Shown in pieces: positions 1 to 6,255 of a stretch of DNA of 9,717 nucleotides. The position numbers and the translations under genes were made by a program. Origin of the DNA: Fibrobacter sp. UBA1313 (GTDB taxonomy: Bacteria; Fibrobacterota; Fibrobacteria; Fibrobacterales; Fibrobacteraceae). The stretch lies in contig DBTP01000149.1 of NCBI GenBank assembly GCA_002307115.1, positions 1 to 9,717 on the forward strand, given 5' to 3'. Position 1 is the first letter of the stretch, and each line of letters opens with the position of its first letter. The notes below the pieces were generated by a model, which was not told the origin of the DNA, did no database searches, and was given only the letters and a program-made list of their open reading frames with translations.

Positions 1-424
1 AGAGAGCCCCGATTTTGGTATTTGTTCTCGAAGCCCCCCGATGAATCGGAATAGAACCCGTGCGACTCAAGAGCCACCCAAACACAGGAATTTTCCACAA
101 TTCTTCTTTCGCAATAAATGCGGAAGGGCAAACGCCAGCATATACCGCATTGATATCTAAAAAACTCTGATGATTGGCAATGACAACATAACCTTTCCCT
201 TTCGGAATATTTTCCGCTCCTTCTACCACAAGCTTTATTCCAAAAAGTTTAAAAATAGGATGGAAAAAAAATGAAGCGATTCCATTAAATTTTACTCCAT
301 CTCGAAACGCATGGCAAAAGAAAAAGCCATAGAGAGGCGACAGAACAAAGGCCCCTATTCCCACAACGAAAAAATAGAAGTAGCCCTTTATTTTTGGTAA
401 CAAGGGGATTTTATACTTGACCAT
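1..424 (-). CDS. plsC: 1-acyl-sn-glycerol-3-phosphate acyltransferase family protein (PlsC-like), 3' end cut by window
   Basis: PlsC-family enzymes transfer an acyl chain to lysophosphatidic acid, giving phosphatidic acid for membrane phospholipids, and work at the inner membrane. The 141 visible residues begin MVKYKIPLLPKIKGYF, followed by a hydrophobic stretch (about 15-37) that is a likely membrane anchor. The catalytic HX4D motif is present as NHQSFLD (H85, D90). Next come KEEL (106-109) and PVFGW (113-117), then TGSIPIHRG (122-130), which resembles the family's second block that binds the glycerol phosphate. I chose the ATG at 424-422 because GGAG lies 5 bases upstream (433-430) and because it extends the reading frame beyond the TTG at 403. 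This start overlaps the end of pyrC by 14 bases, suggesting translational coupling. The C-terminal part, with the later acyltransferase motifs, lies outside the window. The family call is firm; the exact acyl acceptor is inferred, since related lyso-lipid acyltransferases share these motifs. Confidence 0.88.
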   Translation of the reverse strand, partial: MVKYKIPLLPKIKGYFYFFVVGIGAFVLSPLYGFFFCHAFRDGVKFNGIASFFFHPIFKLFGIKLVVEGAENIPKGKGYVVIANHQSFLDINAVYAGVCPSAFIAKEELWKIPVFGWLLSRTGSIPIHRGASRTNTKIGAL

Positions 425-1418
425 AAAGTCTCCAATCCAAGGTTTCCCCTGCCGCCAGAGGCACCACGCCATGAACTTCTTCTGGCACAACCCACGGATT
501 ACGCACATATTTTATGGTTTGAGTGGCACGAGGGAGCCCGTAAAAATCAGCCCCAAATCCGCTTACAAAATTGGAAAGCTTTCTTAAAACATCTTCTCGT
601 TCGAAAATCTGAATCAAAAGTGGAATCGCCACAGGAGCGGAATACACACCCGCCGCACCGCAGGGGCATTCTTTTTTCCCCTTCAGATGAGGCGCACTAT
701 CGGTCCCTAAAAAGAATTTCGAATTGCCACTAAACGCTGCCGAGCGAAGCGCAAAACGATCCGCCGGACGTTTAGGGAGAGGTTTACAGAAATGATGCGG
801 GCGAAGACTATCCCCGATGATGTCATCCAATGTGTGAATCAAATGATGCACGGTAATTGTCGCCGCCACCGTTGCAGGTAAAGCATACACCGCTTTCACC
901 GCACTTTCTGTAGAAAGATGTTCAAAAACAATGCGCAAACGAGGAAACATTTTTGCCAAAATTTCAATACGGCGAATAAAGGCCTCTTCACGATCCAGAC
1001 AAAAAGCTCCCGGTTCTTCCCCATGAACACACAACACCAAACCAAGACGTTCCATAATTTCAATTACCGGGAAGACCGACTCGAAATCCGAGACTCCATC
1101 TTGACTGTTAGTGGTAACCCCTGCTGGGTAATATTTTCCAGCGACCACTCCTGCCTCTTTAAAAGCATAAAGAGTCTCTTCGGTATAATTTGGCGATAAC
1201 TTAAAAGTCATCAATGGTTCAAAATGAGGGACGGCAGCTAAAATTTGTTTTTTATAATCCAAAATAGCAGACAACGTGGTCAATGGCGGTACCGTATTCG
1301 GCATCACCAAACCACGTCCAAATTGCGAAGCAACATCACGAACGTAAGAAGCAAGAGCCGCATCTTGTCGCAAGTGGACATGAAAATCATCAGGAAGAGG
1401 TAGTTCTATAGTATCCAT
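411..1418 (-). CDS. pyrC: Dihydroorotase, class II (PyrC)
   Basis: Catalyses the reversible cyclisation of N-carbamoyl-L-aspartate to L-dihydroorotate in de novo pyrimidine synthesis, in the cytoplasm. At 335 residues it is close to the E. coli-type (class II) enzyme, which is about 348. The zinc-site residues are all visible: DDFHVHLR near the N-terminus (H13, H15, with R17 for substrate), the carboxylated lysine in GKYYPAG (K95), CVHGE (H132), FEHLS (H167) and the catalytic aspartate in FLGTDSAPH (D240). TTNSQDGV after the lysine is also typical of class II. The start ATG at 1418 has AAGG close upstream, and the first motif sits at the expected distance from the N-terminus. The gene is divergent from the lipoprotein gene at 1531, and plsC starts inside its last codons. 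All catalytic residues are intact, so it should be active. Confidence 0.96.
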   Translation of the reverse strand: MDTIELPLPDDFHVHLRQDAALASYVRDVASQFGRGLVMPNTVPPLTTLSAILDYKKQILAAVPHFEPLMTFKLSPNYTEETLYAFKEAGVVAGKYYPAGVTTNSQDGVSDFESVFPVIEIMERLGLVLCVHGEEPGAFCLDREEAFIRRIEILAKMFPRLRIVFEHLSTESAVKAVYALPATVAATITVHHLIHTLDDIIGDSLRPHHFCKPLPKRPADRFALRSAAFSGNSKFFLGTDSAPHLKGKKECPCGAAGVYSAPVAIPLLIQIFEREDVLRKLSNFVSGFGADFYGLPRATQTIKYVRNPWVVPEEVHGVVPLAAGETLDWRLYGQV

Positions 1419-1439
1419 CTGCCTTGAAAATAGGTAAAA

Positions 1440-1493
1440 AGAGCCGATAAGATTACAGAATCTCGAGAATTTTTCAATTCCAAAGAAGGCTCT
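1440..1493. repeat. Inverted repeats in the divergent pyrC/lipoprotein intergenic region
   Basis: The 112-base gap between the divergent genes contains AGAGCC (1440-1445) and its exact reverse complement GGCTCT (1488-1493). Between them is the perfect palindrome TCTCGAGA (1461-1468). The outer arms are 42 bases apart, so a stable RNA hairpin is unlikely; a protein-binding or chance explanation is more plausible. No poly-T tract follows on either strand in the form of a terminator. The gap otherwise holds the start regions of the two flanking genes. Confidence 0.3.
1450..1477 (-). promoter_or_regulatory. Candidate sigma-70-like promoter for pyrC
   Basis: Reading the minus strand, TTGAAA (1477-1472; five of six matches to TTGACA) is followed after 16 bases by TAATCT (1455-1450), a poor -10 box. 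The implied transcript start would lie about 25 bases before the pyrC ATG. The perfect 8-base palindrome TCTCGAGA (1461-1468) lies inside the spacer. The -10 match is weak and the promoter consensus of this organism is unknown, so this is only a candidate. Confidence 0.25.
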
Positions 1494-1530
1494 GATTTAT
1501 ACTGCCAAAACATTATATATTGAGTGTTCC

Positions 1531-3336
1531 ATGAAAATCGTGATTCCGCCTATTGTCCTCTCTCTTCTTTGTGCTTTCTTGAGCCTAGGATTCTGGGGGT
1601 GCTCAGGCGAAGTAGACAGTCATGGTCTCGAAAAGCTCAAATTCTTTCAAAAGACTCCCCCGAACATCAAATCTGATTATGAAATCATTGTCGGGGATCG
1701 TGACGCTAAAAACTATAGCGAAATCAAAGGGCCTGTTAAATTCATTCGGCAACGCCATTACGAAATCGCGAAAGACGCCAAAGGCCACTTGCTCCCCGCG
1801 CACTTCTCAGGGACTACAGAAATCAACTATCGAGAAAATGGGACCCTCGCCGATTTCACCTATTATGATTCCACTGGGGGAACGATCCTATTCCAAGCCT
1901 TTGTCATCTACAAGAATTCCAGAAAAGAGATATACCTTCATCTTGCAGAAGACAGTAAGGATTTTGTCTATATCTGTGACAAAAATGGCCGCATTTTAGA
2001 ACAAGGAAACGACCGCGTTTATAAACAAAGCGAATTGGATCATTCTTGGAATTCCACCGATGGACATTTTTCATGGGAAGAAAACCCAAAACAAAAAATT
2101 ATTGCAGGGCATATAAATCTTCCTAGCGGAGAATATCGACACCTGTACGAATATGATGAAAATGATTCCTTAGTTCGTATAAAGGCCTTTAATAGAGACA
2201 ATGAGGAGATGGGTCGTTTTTCTTGGAAATATGCTTCTGATGGAAAATTAGAAAGCGCTTCTTTTGAATACGATCATCAATGGTTTCACCCTAACTTCTT
2301 AGATTTTAACGAATCTTATCGCTATGATGCCAATAATCGTCTCATTTCTGTAATCACTACACAATTAGACCCTGCTTGGGAATCCAATTCTTGGCCTCCT
2401 TTTGTTCAAAAAGACACCCTCCGTATGGAGTACAAAGACCACGATGGTTTTGTAGAGAAAAGCACCTTTAACTTAGGATCTCCAGAAAGTAAAACACTTT
2501 ATGACCCCTATGGAACCGCCCTTGCCATTGAGACTTATGGTACATTTATTTATGAAGGCCCCAATGGAACGGGAGAAACTTACGACATTCAACGTCTCGA
2601 AAGAGAAATCGAATATTACGATCAATCTCAATGTGATCGCTGGCCACATCTGGATACGAAATCCATGATCTTTGTTCCCATAAAATTTGAAAAACTCTTC
2701 CCCGAAAATCAACTCCCCTGTTTTAAAATCCTTTTGGATGAAACTGATTCTCTTTTATGGAAAGGTTGTTTGAACAATAATGATCCCATTCAGTTGCTGT
2801 CCCTCAACAAAAATACAATCCACGCTGCACTTGTCAATTCCCTTTTAATTCTGGGTCAAGATCAAGGATCTAAACTTTATTGTCTTGACACTCAAAAGCC
2901 TATGAGTAAACTGGAAAACATGGACAATCTCTTACCTCACAAAAGAACCGAAAAAGAGTCTGTGCTCTCACTACCAATAAGAGAATTTACTCGTCTCAAA
3001 CCTGACGAAGCCATGTATATTTGTTCTCCCAATTCTAAAGATAATTTTGCAACGTGTGTAACGCTCAATCACTACCCCAATCAAAATACATTCAACGCGA
3101 TCGGAAGTATTGCACACAAAAATAATAGTGAGATTTTCTTAATCCAACAAACGTCTCCCGATGCTCAAATTTTTGTCACCCACGACAAATGCGCTTTTAT
3201 TCCGAATCATAAAGATCAGAATGATCAGATCCTTTTTGAAAATGATTTGATCACATTCAAGAGGTCCCCTTACAAAGGGTTCCTCGGCGACACAGTACGA
3301 GTTCCCCTAAGTGATCTCCCCTGCCGTTTTAAATAA
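1531..3336 (+). CDS. Probable lipoprotein with YD-like repeats, function unknown
   Basis: I do not recognise a specific function. The 601-residue product begins with a lysine, a hydrophobic run (about 4-22) and a cysteine at residue 24 (LGFWGCSG), which looks like a type II signal peptide, although the lipobox FWGC is not canonical. It is probably exported and lipid-anchored. From about residue 64 (SEIKGPVKFIRQ) to 340 there are spaced segments resembling YD repeats: INYRENGTLADFTYYD (98-113), YICDKNGRILEQ (147-158), LYEYDENDSLVRIKAF (205-220), WKYASDGKLESASFEYD (232-248), YRYDANNRLISVI (263-275) and LYDPYGTALAIETYG (323-337). Such repeats form beta-strand-rich surface structures. The last 210 residues or so lack these repeats and match nothing I know. 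It is the only plus-strand gene here, flanked by oppositely oriented genes. A -10-like TATACT (1498-1503) lies upstream without a good -35. The body of the gene looks AT-richer than the pump operon by eye; this was not computed. Confidence 0.75.
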   Translation: MKIVIPPIVLSLLCAFLSLGFWGCSGEVDSHGLEKLKFFQKTPPNIKSDYEIIVGDRDAKNYSEIKGPVKFIRQRHYEIAKDAKGHLLPAHFSGTTEINYRENGTLADFTYYDSTGGTILFQAFVIYKNSRKEIYLHLAEDSKDFVYICDKNGRILEQGNDRVYKQSELDHSWNSTDGHFSWEENPKQKIIAGHINLPSGEYRHLYEYDENDSLVRIKAFNRDNEEMGRFSWKYASDGKLESASFEYDHQWFHPNFLDFNESYRYDANNRLISVITTQLDPAWESNSWPPFVQKDTLRMEYKDHDGFVEKSTFNLGSPESKTLYDPYGTALAIETYGTFIYEGPNGTGETYDIQRLEREIEYYDQSQCDRWPHLDTKSMIFVPIKFEKLFPENQLPCFKILLDETDSLLWKGCLNNNDPIQLLSLNKNTIHAALVNSLLILGQDQGSKLYCLDTQKPMSKLENMDNLLPHKRTEKESVLSLPIREFTRLKPDEAMYICSPNSKDNFATCVTLNHYPNQNTFNAIGSIAHKNNSEIFLIQQTSPDAQIFVTHDKCAFIPNHKDQNDQILFENDLITFKRSPYKGFLGDTVRVPLSDLPCRFK

Positions 3337-3362
3337 TCAATAATTGTCACCACTGCACAAAA

Positions 3363-3424
3363 CAAGAATTTGATTGATCTTGAATTCGAAAATTTAGTTC
3401 GAATTTTATTCAAAGCCTTTTTTT
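3363..3424. terminator. Possible hairpin region between convergent genes
   Basis: The 111-base gap between the convergent lipoprotein and yggU genes holds two inverted repeats: CAAGA/TCTTG (3363-3367 and 3378-3382), and the exact 8-base pair AATTCGAA/TTCGAATT (3383-3390 and 3398-3405) with a 7-base loop. A run of seven T lies at 3418-3424 on the plus strand, but 12 bases beyond the second stem, so this is not a textbook intrinsic terminator. The stem is AT-rich. The position between two gene ends fits termination of either or both transcripts. Confidence 0.35.
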
Positions 3425-3447
3425 ATAAGATTTCCAGAAGTATTTAC

Positions 3448-3672
3448 TTAGTCCTCTATTTCAACGACTTTGCGATTATTGGTGCTTCCCAATATTACAC
3501 GAACAGAACTTTTCGATTTTTTGAAATAGCCCGCGAGAAGCTCGCAAATGGCTTCATTGGCGGCCCCATCGACAGGGGGCGCTTTGACATCCACCTTGTA
3601 GGAACCATCTTCTAAAGGGCCCGTGACGCTTTCGCGTTTACTACGGGCATGCACTTTAATACTTATTTTCAT
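3448..3672 (-). CDS. yggU: YggU/DUF167 (UPF0235) family protein
   Basis: A 74-residue protein of the widespread DUF167 family, whose biochemical role is not established. The family core is clear: VDVKAPPVDGAANEAICELL (27-46), followed by LAGYF and KKSKSSVRVILGSTNNRK (51-68), matching the usual pattern of APPVDGkAN, then a helix, then ks-v-i-xG-xsr-K. The length is slightly short but typical, since E. coli YggU has about 96 residues. The ATG at 3672 comes 6 bases after the divIVA stop, and those 6 bases are all T on the coding strand. With no Shine-Dalgarno sequence visible, translation probably depends on coupling to divIVA. A divIVA-yggU order is seen in many bacteria, often in yggS-proC-yggT clusters; those other genes are absent here. 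Confidence 0.9.
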   Translation of the reverse strand: MKISIKVHARSKRESVTGPLEDGSYKVDVKAPPVDGAANEAICELLAGYFKKSKSSVRVILGSTNNRKVVEIED

Positions 3673-3678
3673 AAAAAA

Positions 3679-4206
3679 TTAAAGAATCACAGGGCCTGCA
3701 GGCGGCATCGTCCCTGAAGAAGTACGGCGAGGGACAAAAACAGGCTCAACCGCTTGATCTTTTTCCATCGCTTGCAAAAGATCTTCTTGTGCACGAATTA
3801 TAGAGCGCGTGCGAATAAAATAATTTGTACGCAATTGTTTCAGTTGTTCAATTTCAGCACGAAGCTCTTCCGCTTGATGTTTTGTATTTTCCACATCGCG
3901 CAACGCACGCGCTTTGGCCTCAGCAATGATCAATTCTGCTTCTCTCTCCGCACTGTGCTTGACTTCTTCTACCGTTTTCTGCATAGTGACTACTGCATCT
4001 TGAATAGTTCTTTCAATTTGCTTGTAGTAGTTGACTCGTTCTTCTGCTATTTTCAAGCGCTCGGTCAAATCCGTGCGCAGACGTCCCTGCTGTTCAAACG
4101 CCTGAGCCGCTGTTTCCAAAAAAGCTTTGACTTCGGAAGGGTCCACCCCTCCAAAACGTTTGGAACGAAAAGTCTGATTACGAATATCAAGCGGAGTGAG
4201 TTCCAT
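3679..4206 (-). CDS. divIVA: DivIVA-domain coiled-coil protein
   Basis: DivIVA-family proteins bind curved or polar membrane and recruit partners for division, pole organisation or envelope growth. The N-terminus MELTPLDIRNQTF (1-13), then RFGGVDPSEVKAFLE (17-31), matches the family domain, which normally reads LTPLDI-NK-F---GYD--EVD-FL. A long charged helical stretch, probably coiled coil, follows (about 35-150), then a short Pro-rich tail (PVFVPRRTSSGTMPPAGPVIL region). I chose the ATG at 4206 (175 residues) over an in-frame ATG at 4278. The later one starts exactly at the domain, has GGGAAGG 5 bases upstream, and does not run into the permease gene. It lies 49 bases after the permease stop, so it may share the pump transcript or have its own promoter. 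TATATT about 30 bases upstream of the ATG is a possible -10 box without a good -35. The role in this diderm is inferred from the family only. Confidence 0.88.
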   Translation of the reverse strand: MELTPLDIRNQTFRSKRFGGVDPSEVKAFLETAAQAFEQQGRLRTDLTERLKIAEERVNYYKQIERTIQDAVVTMQKTVEEVKHSAEREAELIIAEAKARALRDVENTKHQAEELRAEIEQLKQLRTNYFIRTRSIIRAQEDLLQAMEKDQAVEPVFVPRRTSSGTMPPAGPVIL

Positions 4207-4255
4207 GTTTACCTTCCCAAAAAAGCCTGCACAAAATATACAAACATGAGCGTAT

Positions 4256-5470
4256 TTACTCGAACCGTAAGGCATCAATTGGATCTAGACGACTGGCTTT
4301 TCGTGCTGGGTACCAGCCAAAGAAAACGCCCGTTGCAAAACAGACCCCAAAACTCACCACTACACTCGAAACAGTAATACTCATGGGCCAGTTCAAAAAG
4401 ATCCGCACGCCCTCTGTCGCCAGAATACCGAGAATAATTCCGATCAAACCTCCCAGCAAACTGATCATCACCGATTCAAAAAGAAATTGCAACAGGATAT
4501 CGCGACCACGGGCCCCAATCGCCATACGAAGCCCAATCTCACGAGTGCGCTCGGTGACAGAAACATACATGATATTCATAATACCAATGCCGCCGACAAA
4601 CAGGCTTATTCCCGCAATCGCCGTGAGCACAATGGAAAGCAAATCACTGGTGCTTGTGATCATGGTTATCATCTCTTCCTGAGTGCGCACTTTGAATGGC
4701 TCCGTGGCAGAAGTCCAATTGCGGCGCTCCTTGAGAATCGTCAGAATTTCTTCCGTTGCTTTTGTTGCATAGCCCTCACCGATCGAATTCGCATAAATCG
4801 TCCGAATCTCCGTGGTCGCGTTAAAGCGCTTCATCACCGTCTGGTAAGGGGTAAAAATCACATCATCCTGGTCCTGGCCAAAATCACTGGATCCTTTCAA
4901 CTTCAGAGTTCCAATCACTTGAAGCGGAATATTTTTGTAACGAATGGTTTTCCCGATCGGATCGGTATTCGGAAAAAGATTCGTGATCACTGTTTGTCCA
5001 ATCACACAAACCTTAGCCATGCGGTCCGCATCATCATCAAACATCACGCCATCGGCAATACTGTAATTTCGAATTTTAAGGTACTCAGCACTGATCCCCG
5101 TGAGACTCACTGGCCAGTTATTATTCCCTACCACGGCCTGCCCATTCGCAGTCACCACTGGAGAAACGCCATCCAAGTACACCGCATTTTGGCGCAACGC
5201 AAAAACATCTGCTTCTTCTAAGGTTTCCGTCGATGAACTGGCATCTAATTGAACGCCTCCTTTCCGGGAAGTATTGGGCATGATCGTAATCGCATTGGTG
5301 CCCATCGCCGTCATCTTGTCTTTAATAGATTTTTTAGATCCTTCTCCCATGGCGACCATGGTGATCACTGCGGCCACACCAATAACAATGCCGAGCACAG
5401 AAAGAAATGTGCGTGTGCGATTCCTCAGAAGCGCTTTTAATGCAATACGAGCTAAAGTGAACGGACTCAT
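4256..5470 (-). CDS. macB: MacB-type ABC transporter permease (FtsX/MacB_PCD family)
   Basis: The membrane part of a type VII (mechanotransmission) ABC transporter, 404 residues, in the inner membrane. The first membrane helix (about 20-42) follows the typical RNRTRTFLSVLGIVIGVAAV. A large periplasmic domain (about 45-272) comes next, then three helices: about 277-302, 329-352 and 366-388. The coupling segment after helix 2, ERTREIGLRMAIGAR (307-321), and the end WYPARKASRLDPIDALRFE are hallmarks of this family. Unlike E. coli MacB, the ATPase is a separate polypeptide, encoded just upstream and overlapping by ATGA (5470-5467). A strong GAGGAGG lies 7 bases before this ATG. With the adaptor and outer-membrane channel it should form a tripartite pump. 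Such systems export macrolides, lipopeptides, peptide toxins or other periplasmic substrates; the sequence does not show which, so the symbol is by family, not by demonstrated function. Confidence 0.92.
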   Translation of the reverse strand: MSPFTLARIALKALLRNRTRTFLSVLGIVIGVAAVITMVAMGEGSKKSIKDKMTAMGTNAITIMPNTSRKGGVQLDASSSTETLEEADVFALRQNAVYLDGVSPVVTANGQAVVGNNNWPVSLTGISAEYLKIRNYSIADGVMFDDDADRMAKVCVIGQTVITNLFPNTDPIGKTIRYKNIPLQVIGTLKLKGSSDFGQDQDDVIFTPYQTVMKRFNATTEIRTIYANSIGEGYATKATEEILTILKERRNWTSATEPFKVRTQEEMITMITSTSDLLSIVLTAIAGISLFVGGIGIMNIMYVSVTERTREIGLRMAIGARGRDILLQFLFESVMISLLGGLIGIILGILATEGVRIFLNWPMSITVSSVVVSFGVCFATGVFFGWYPARKASRLDPIDALRFE

Positions 5471-6252
5471 GTGGGAGCCTCCTCGGCATCGTCAGCGTCA
5501 TCAAAGAATTCAGGAGGCGGGAGCGCGTCGTACGCAGCTTTTGCATTCAGCGTATTTCCATTAACGGTATCCTTGCGCAACTGACCATCTCGCAAAAGTA
5601 TGGTTCGCCCCGAAAACGCCGCAATATCCGGCTCATGAGTCACAAAAGCGATGGTTTTCCCTTTTTCATTCAGATCTTGGAAAATCATCATAATCTCATA
5701 ACTCGTGCGCGTATCCAAATTTCCTGTAGCTTCATCCGCAAGGATAATCACCGGGTCATTCACAAGCGCCCGCGCAATGGCCACGCGTTGCTGCTGACCC
5801 CCCGAAAGCTGATTGGGCATATGGTTCATGCGATCCGCAAGACCGACGCGTTCCAAAGCAGCAATTGCCCGATCATGGCGTTCCTGTGGCGTCACGGAAG
5901 CATTGTAAAGAAGGGGAAGTTCCACATTTTCCATAGCACTCGTGCGGGAAAGTAGATTGTAACTCTGAAATACAAATCCGATTTTGTGGCTGCGGATGTA
6001 GGCGAGTTTGTCCCGGCGCAAAAGTTCAATGTGCTCACCATCGAGAATGTACTCTCCACTGGAAGGCTTGTCCATGCAACCTAAAATATTCAACATCGTT
6101 GTTTTACCTGAGCCACTGGTGCCCATGATGGTCACAAACTCACCTTGGTGTACGTCAAAACTAACGCCTCGCAAAGCATGAACCGTTTCTTCACCCATCC
6201 TGAATTCTCTTCGCAGGTGGCGAATGGAAAGTATTGGAGAGCCAGTTGCCAT
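5467..6252 (-). CDS. MacB/LolD-type ABC transporter ATP-binding protein
   Basis: The cytoplasmic ATPase of the export pump, 261 residues. Motifs in order: Walker A GTSGSGKT (44-51), Q-loop FVFQSYNLL (93-101, Q96), signature LSGGQQQR (149-156), Walker B VIILADEATGNLD (168-180) and H-loop FVTHE (203-207, H206). The insertion and spacing match the LolD/MacB/FtsE branch. The Walker B follow-up reads DEATG where most members have DEPTG; the catalytic Glu (E174) is intact. An acidic C-terminal tail (roughly the last 20 residues, with FFDDADDAEEA) goes beyond the minimal ATPase. The ATG at 6252 comes 3 bases after the adaptor stop and has only a weak AGAAG upstream, so coupling is likely. It should pair as a dimer with two copies of the permease encoded next. 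Confidence 0.95.
   Translation of the reverse strand: MATGSPILSIRHLRREFRMGEETVHALRGVSFDVHQGEFVTIMGTSGSGKTTMLNILGCMDKPSSGEYILDGEHIELLRRDKLAYIRSHKIGFVFQSYNLLSRTSAMENVELPLLYNASVTPQERHDRAIAALERVGLADRMNHMPNQLSGGQQQRVAIARALVNDPVIILADEATGNLDTRTSYEIMMIFQDLNEKGKTIAFVTHEPDIAAFSGRTILLRDGQLRKDTVNGNTLNAKAAYDALPPPEFFDDADDAEEAPT
5478..5484 (-). promoter_or_regulatory. Strong ribosome binding site of the permease gene
   Basis: GAGGAGG on the minus strand, 7 bases before the permease ATG (5470) and inside the last codons of the ATPase gene. It shows that the permease can be initiated independently as well as by coupling through the ATGA overlap. It also shows that this organism uses Shine-Dalgarno initiation, which supports the start choices made for divIVA and plsC. 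Confidence 0.8.
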
Positions 6253-6255
6253 AGA

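Noticed and set aside
918..1199. 93-codon open frame on the plus strand inside pyrC
   Set aside because: It lies entirely opposite the catalytic region of pyrC, with no ribosome site or domain of its own.
1516..1521. TATATT as the -10 box of the lipoprotein gene
   Set aside because: It would place the transcript start only a few bases before the ATG, with no good -35; TATACT at 1498-1503 is better placed, though also weak.
4207..4278. Longer start for the DivIVA protein at 4278
   Set aside because: The extra 24 residues resemble nothing in the family, overlap the permease end, and precede a well-placed ATG with a GGGAAGG ribosome site exactly at the domain start.
3754..4377. 207-codon open frame on the plus strand opposite divIVA
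   Set aside because: It mirrors a clearly coding minus-strand gene, and its product is rich in Phe, Cys and Arg with no recognisable domain.
4487..5221. 244-codon open frame on the plus strand opposite the permease gene
   Set aside because: Antisense shadow of a conserved gene; the His/Arg/Asn-rich composition matches no family I know.
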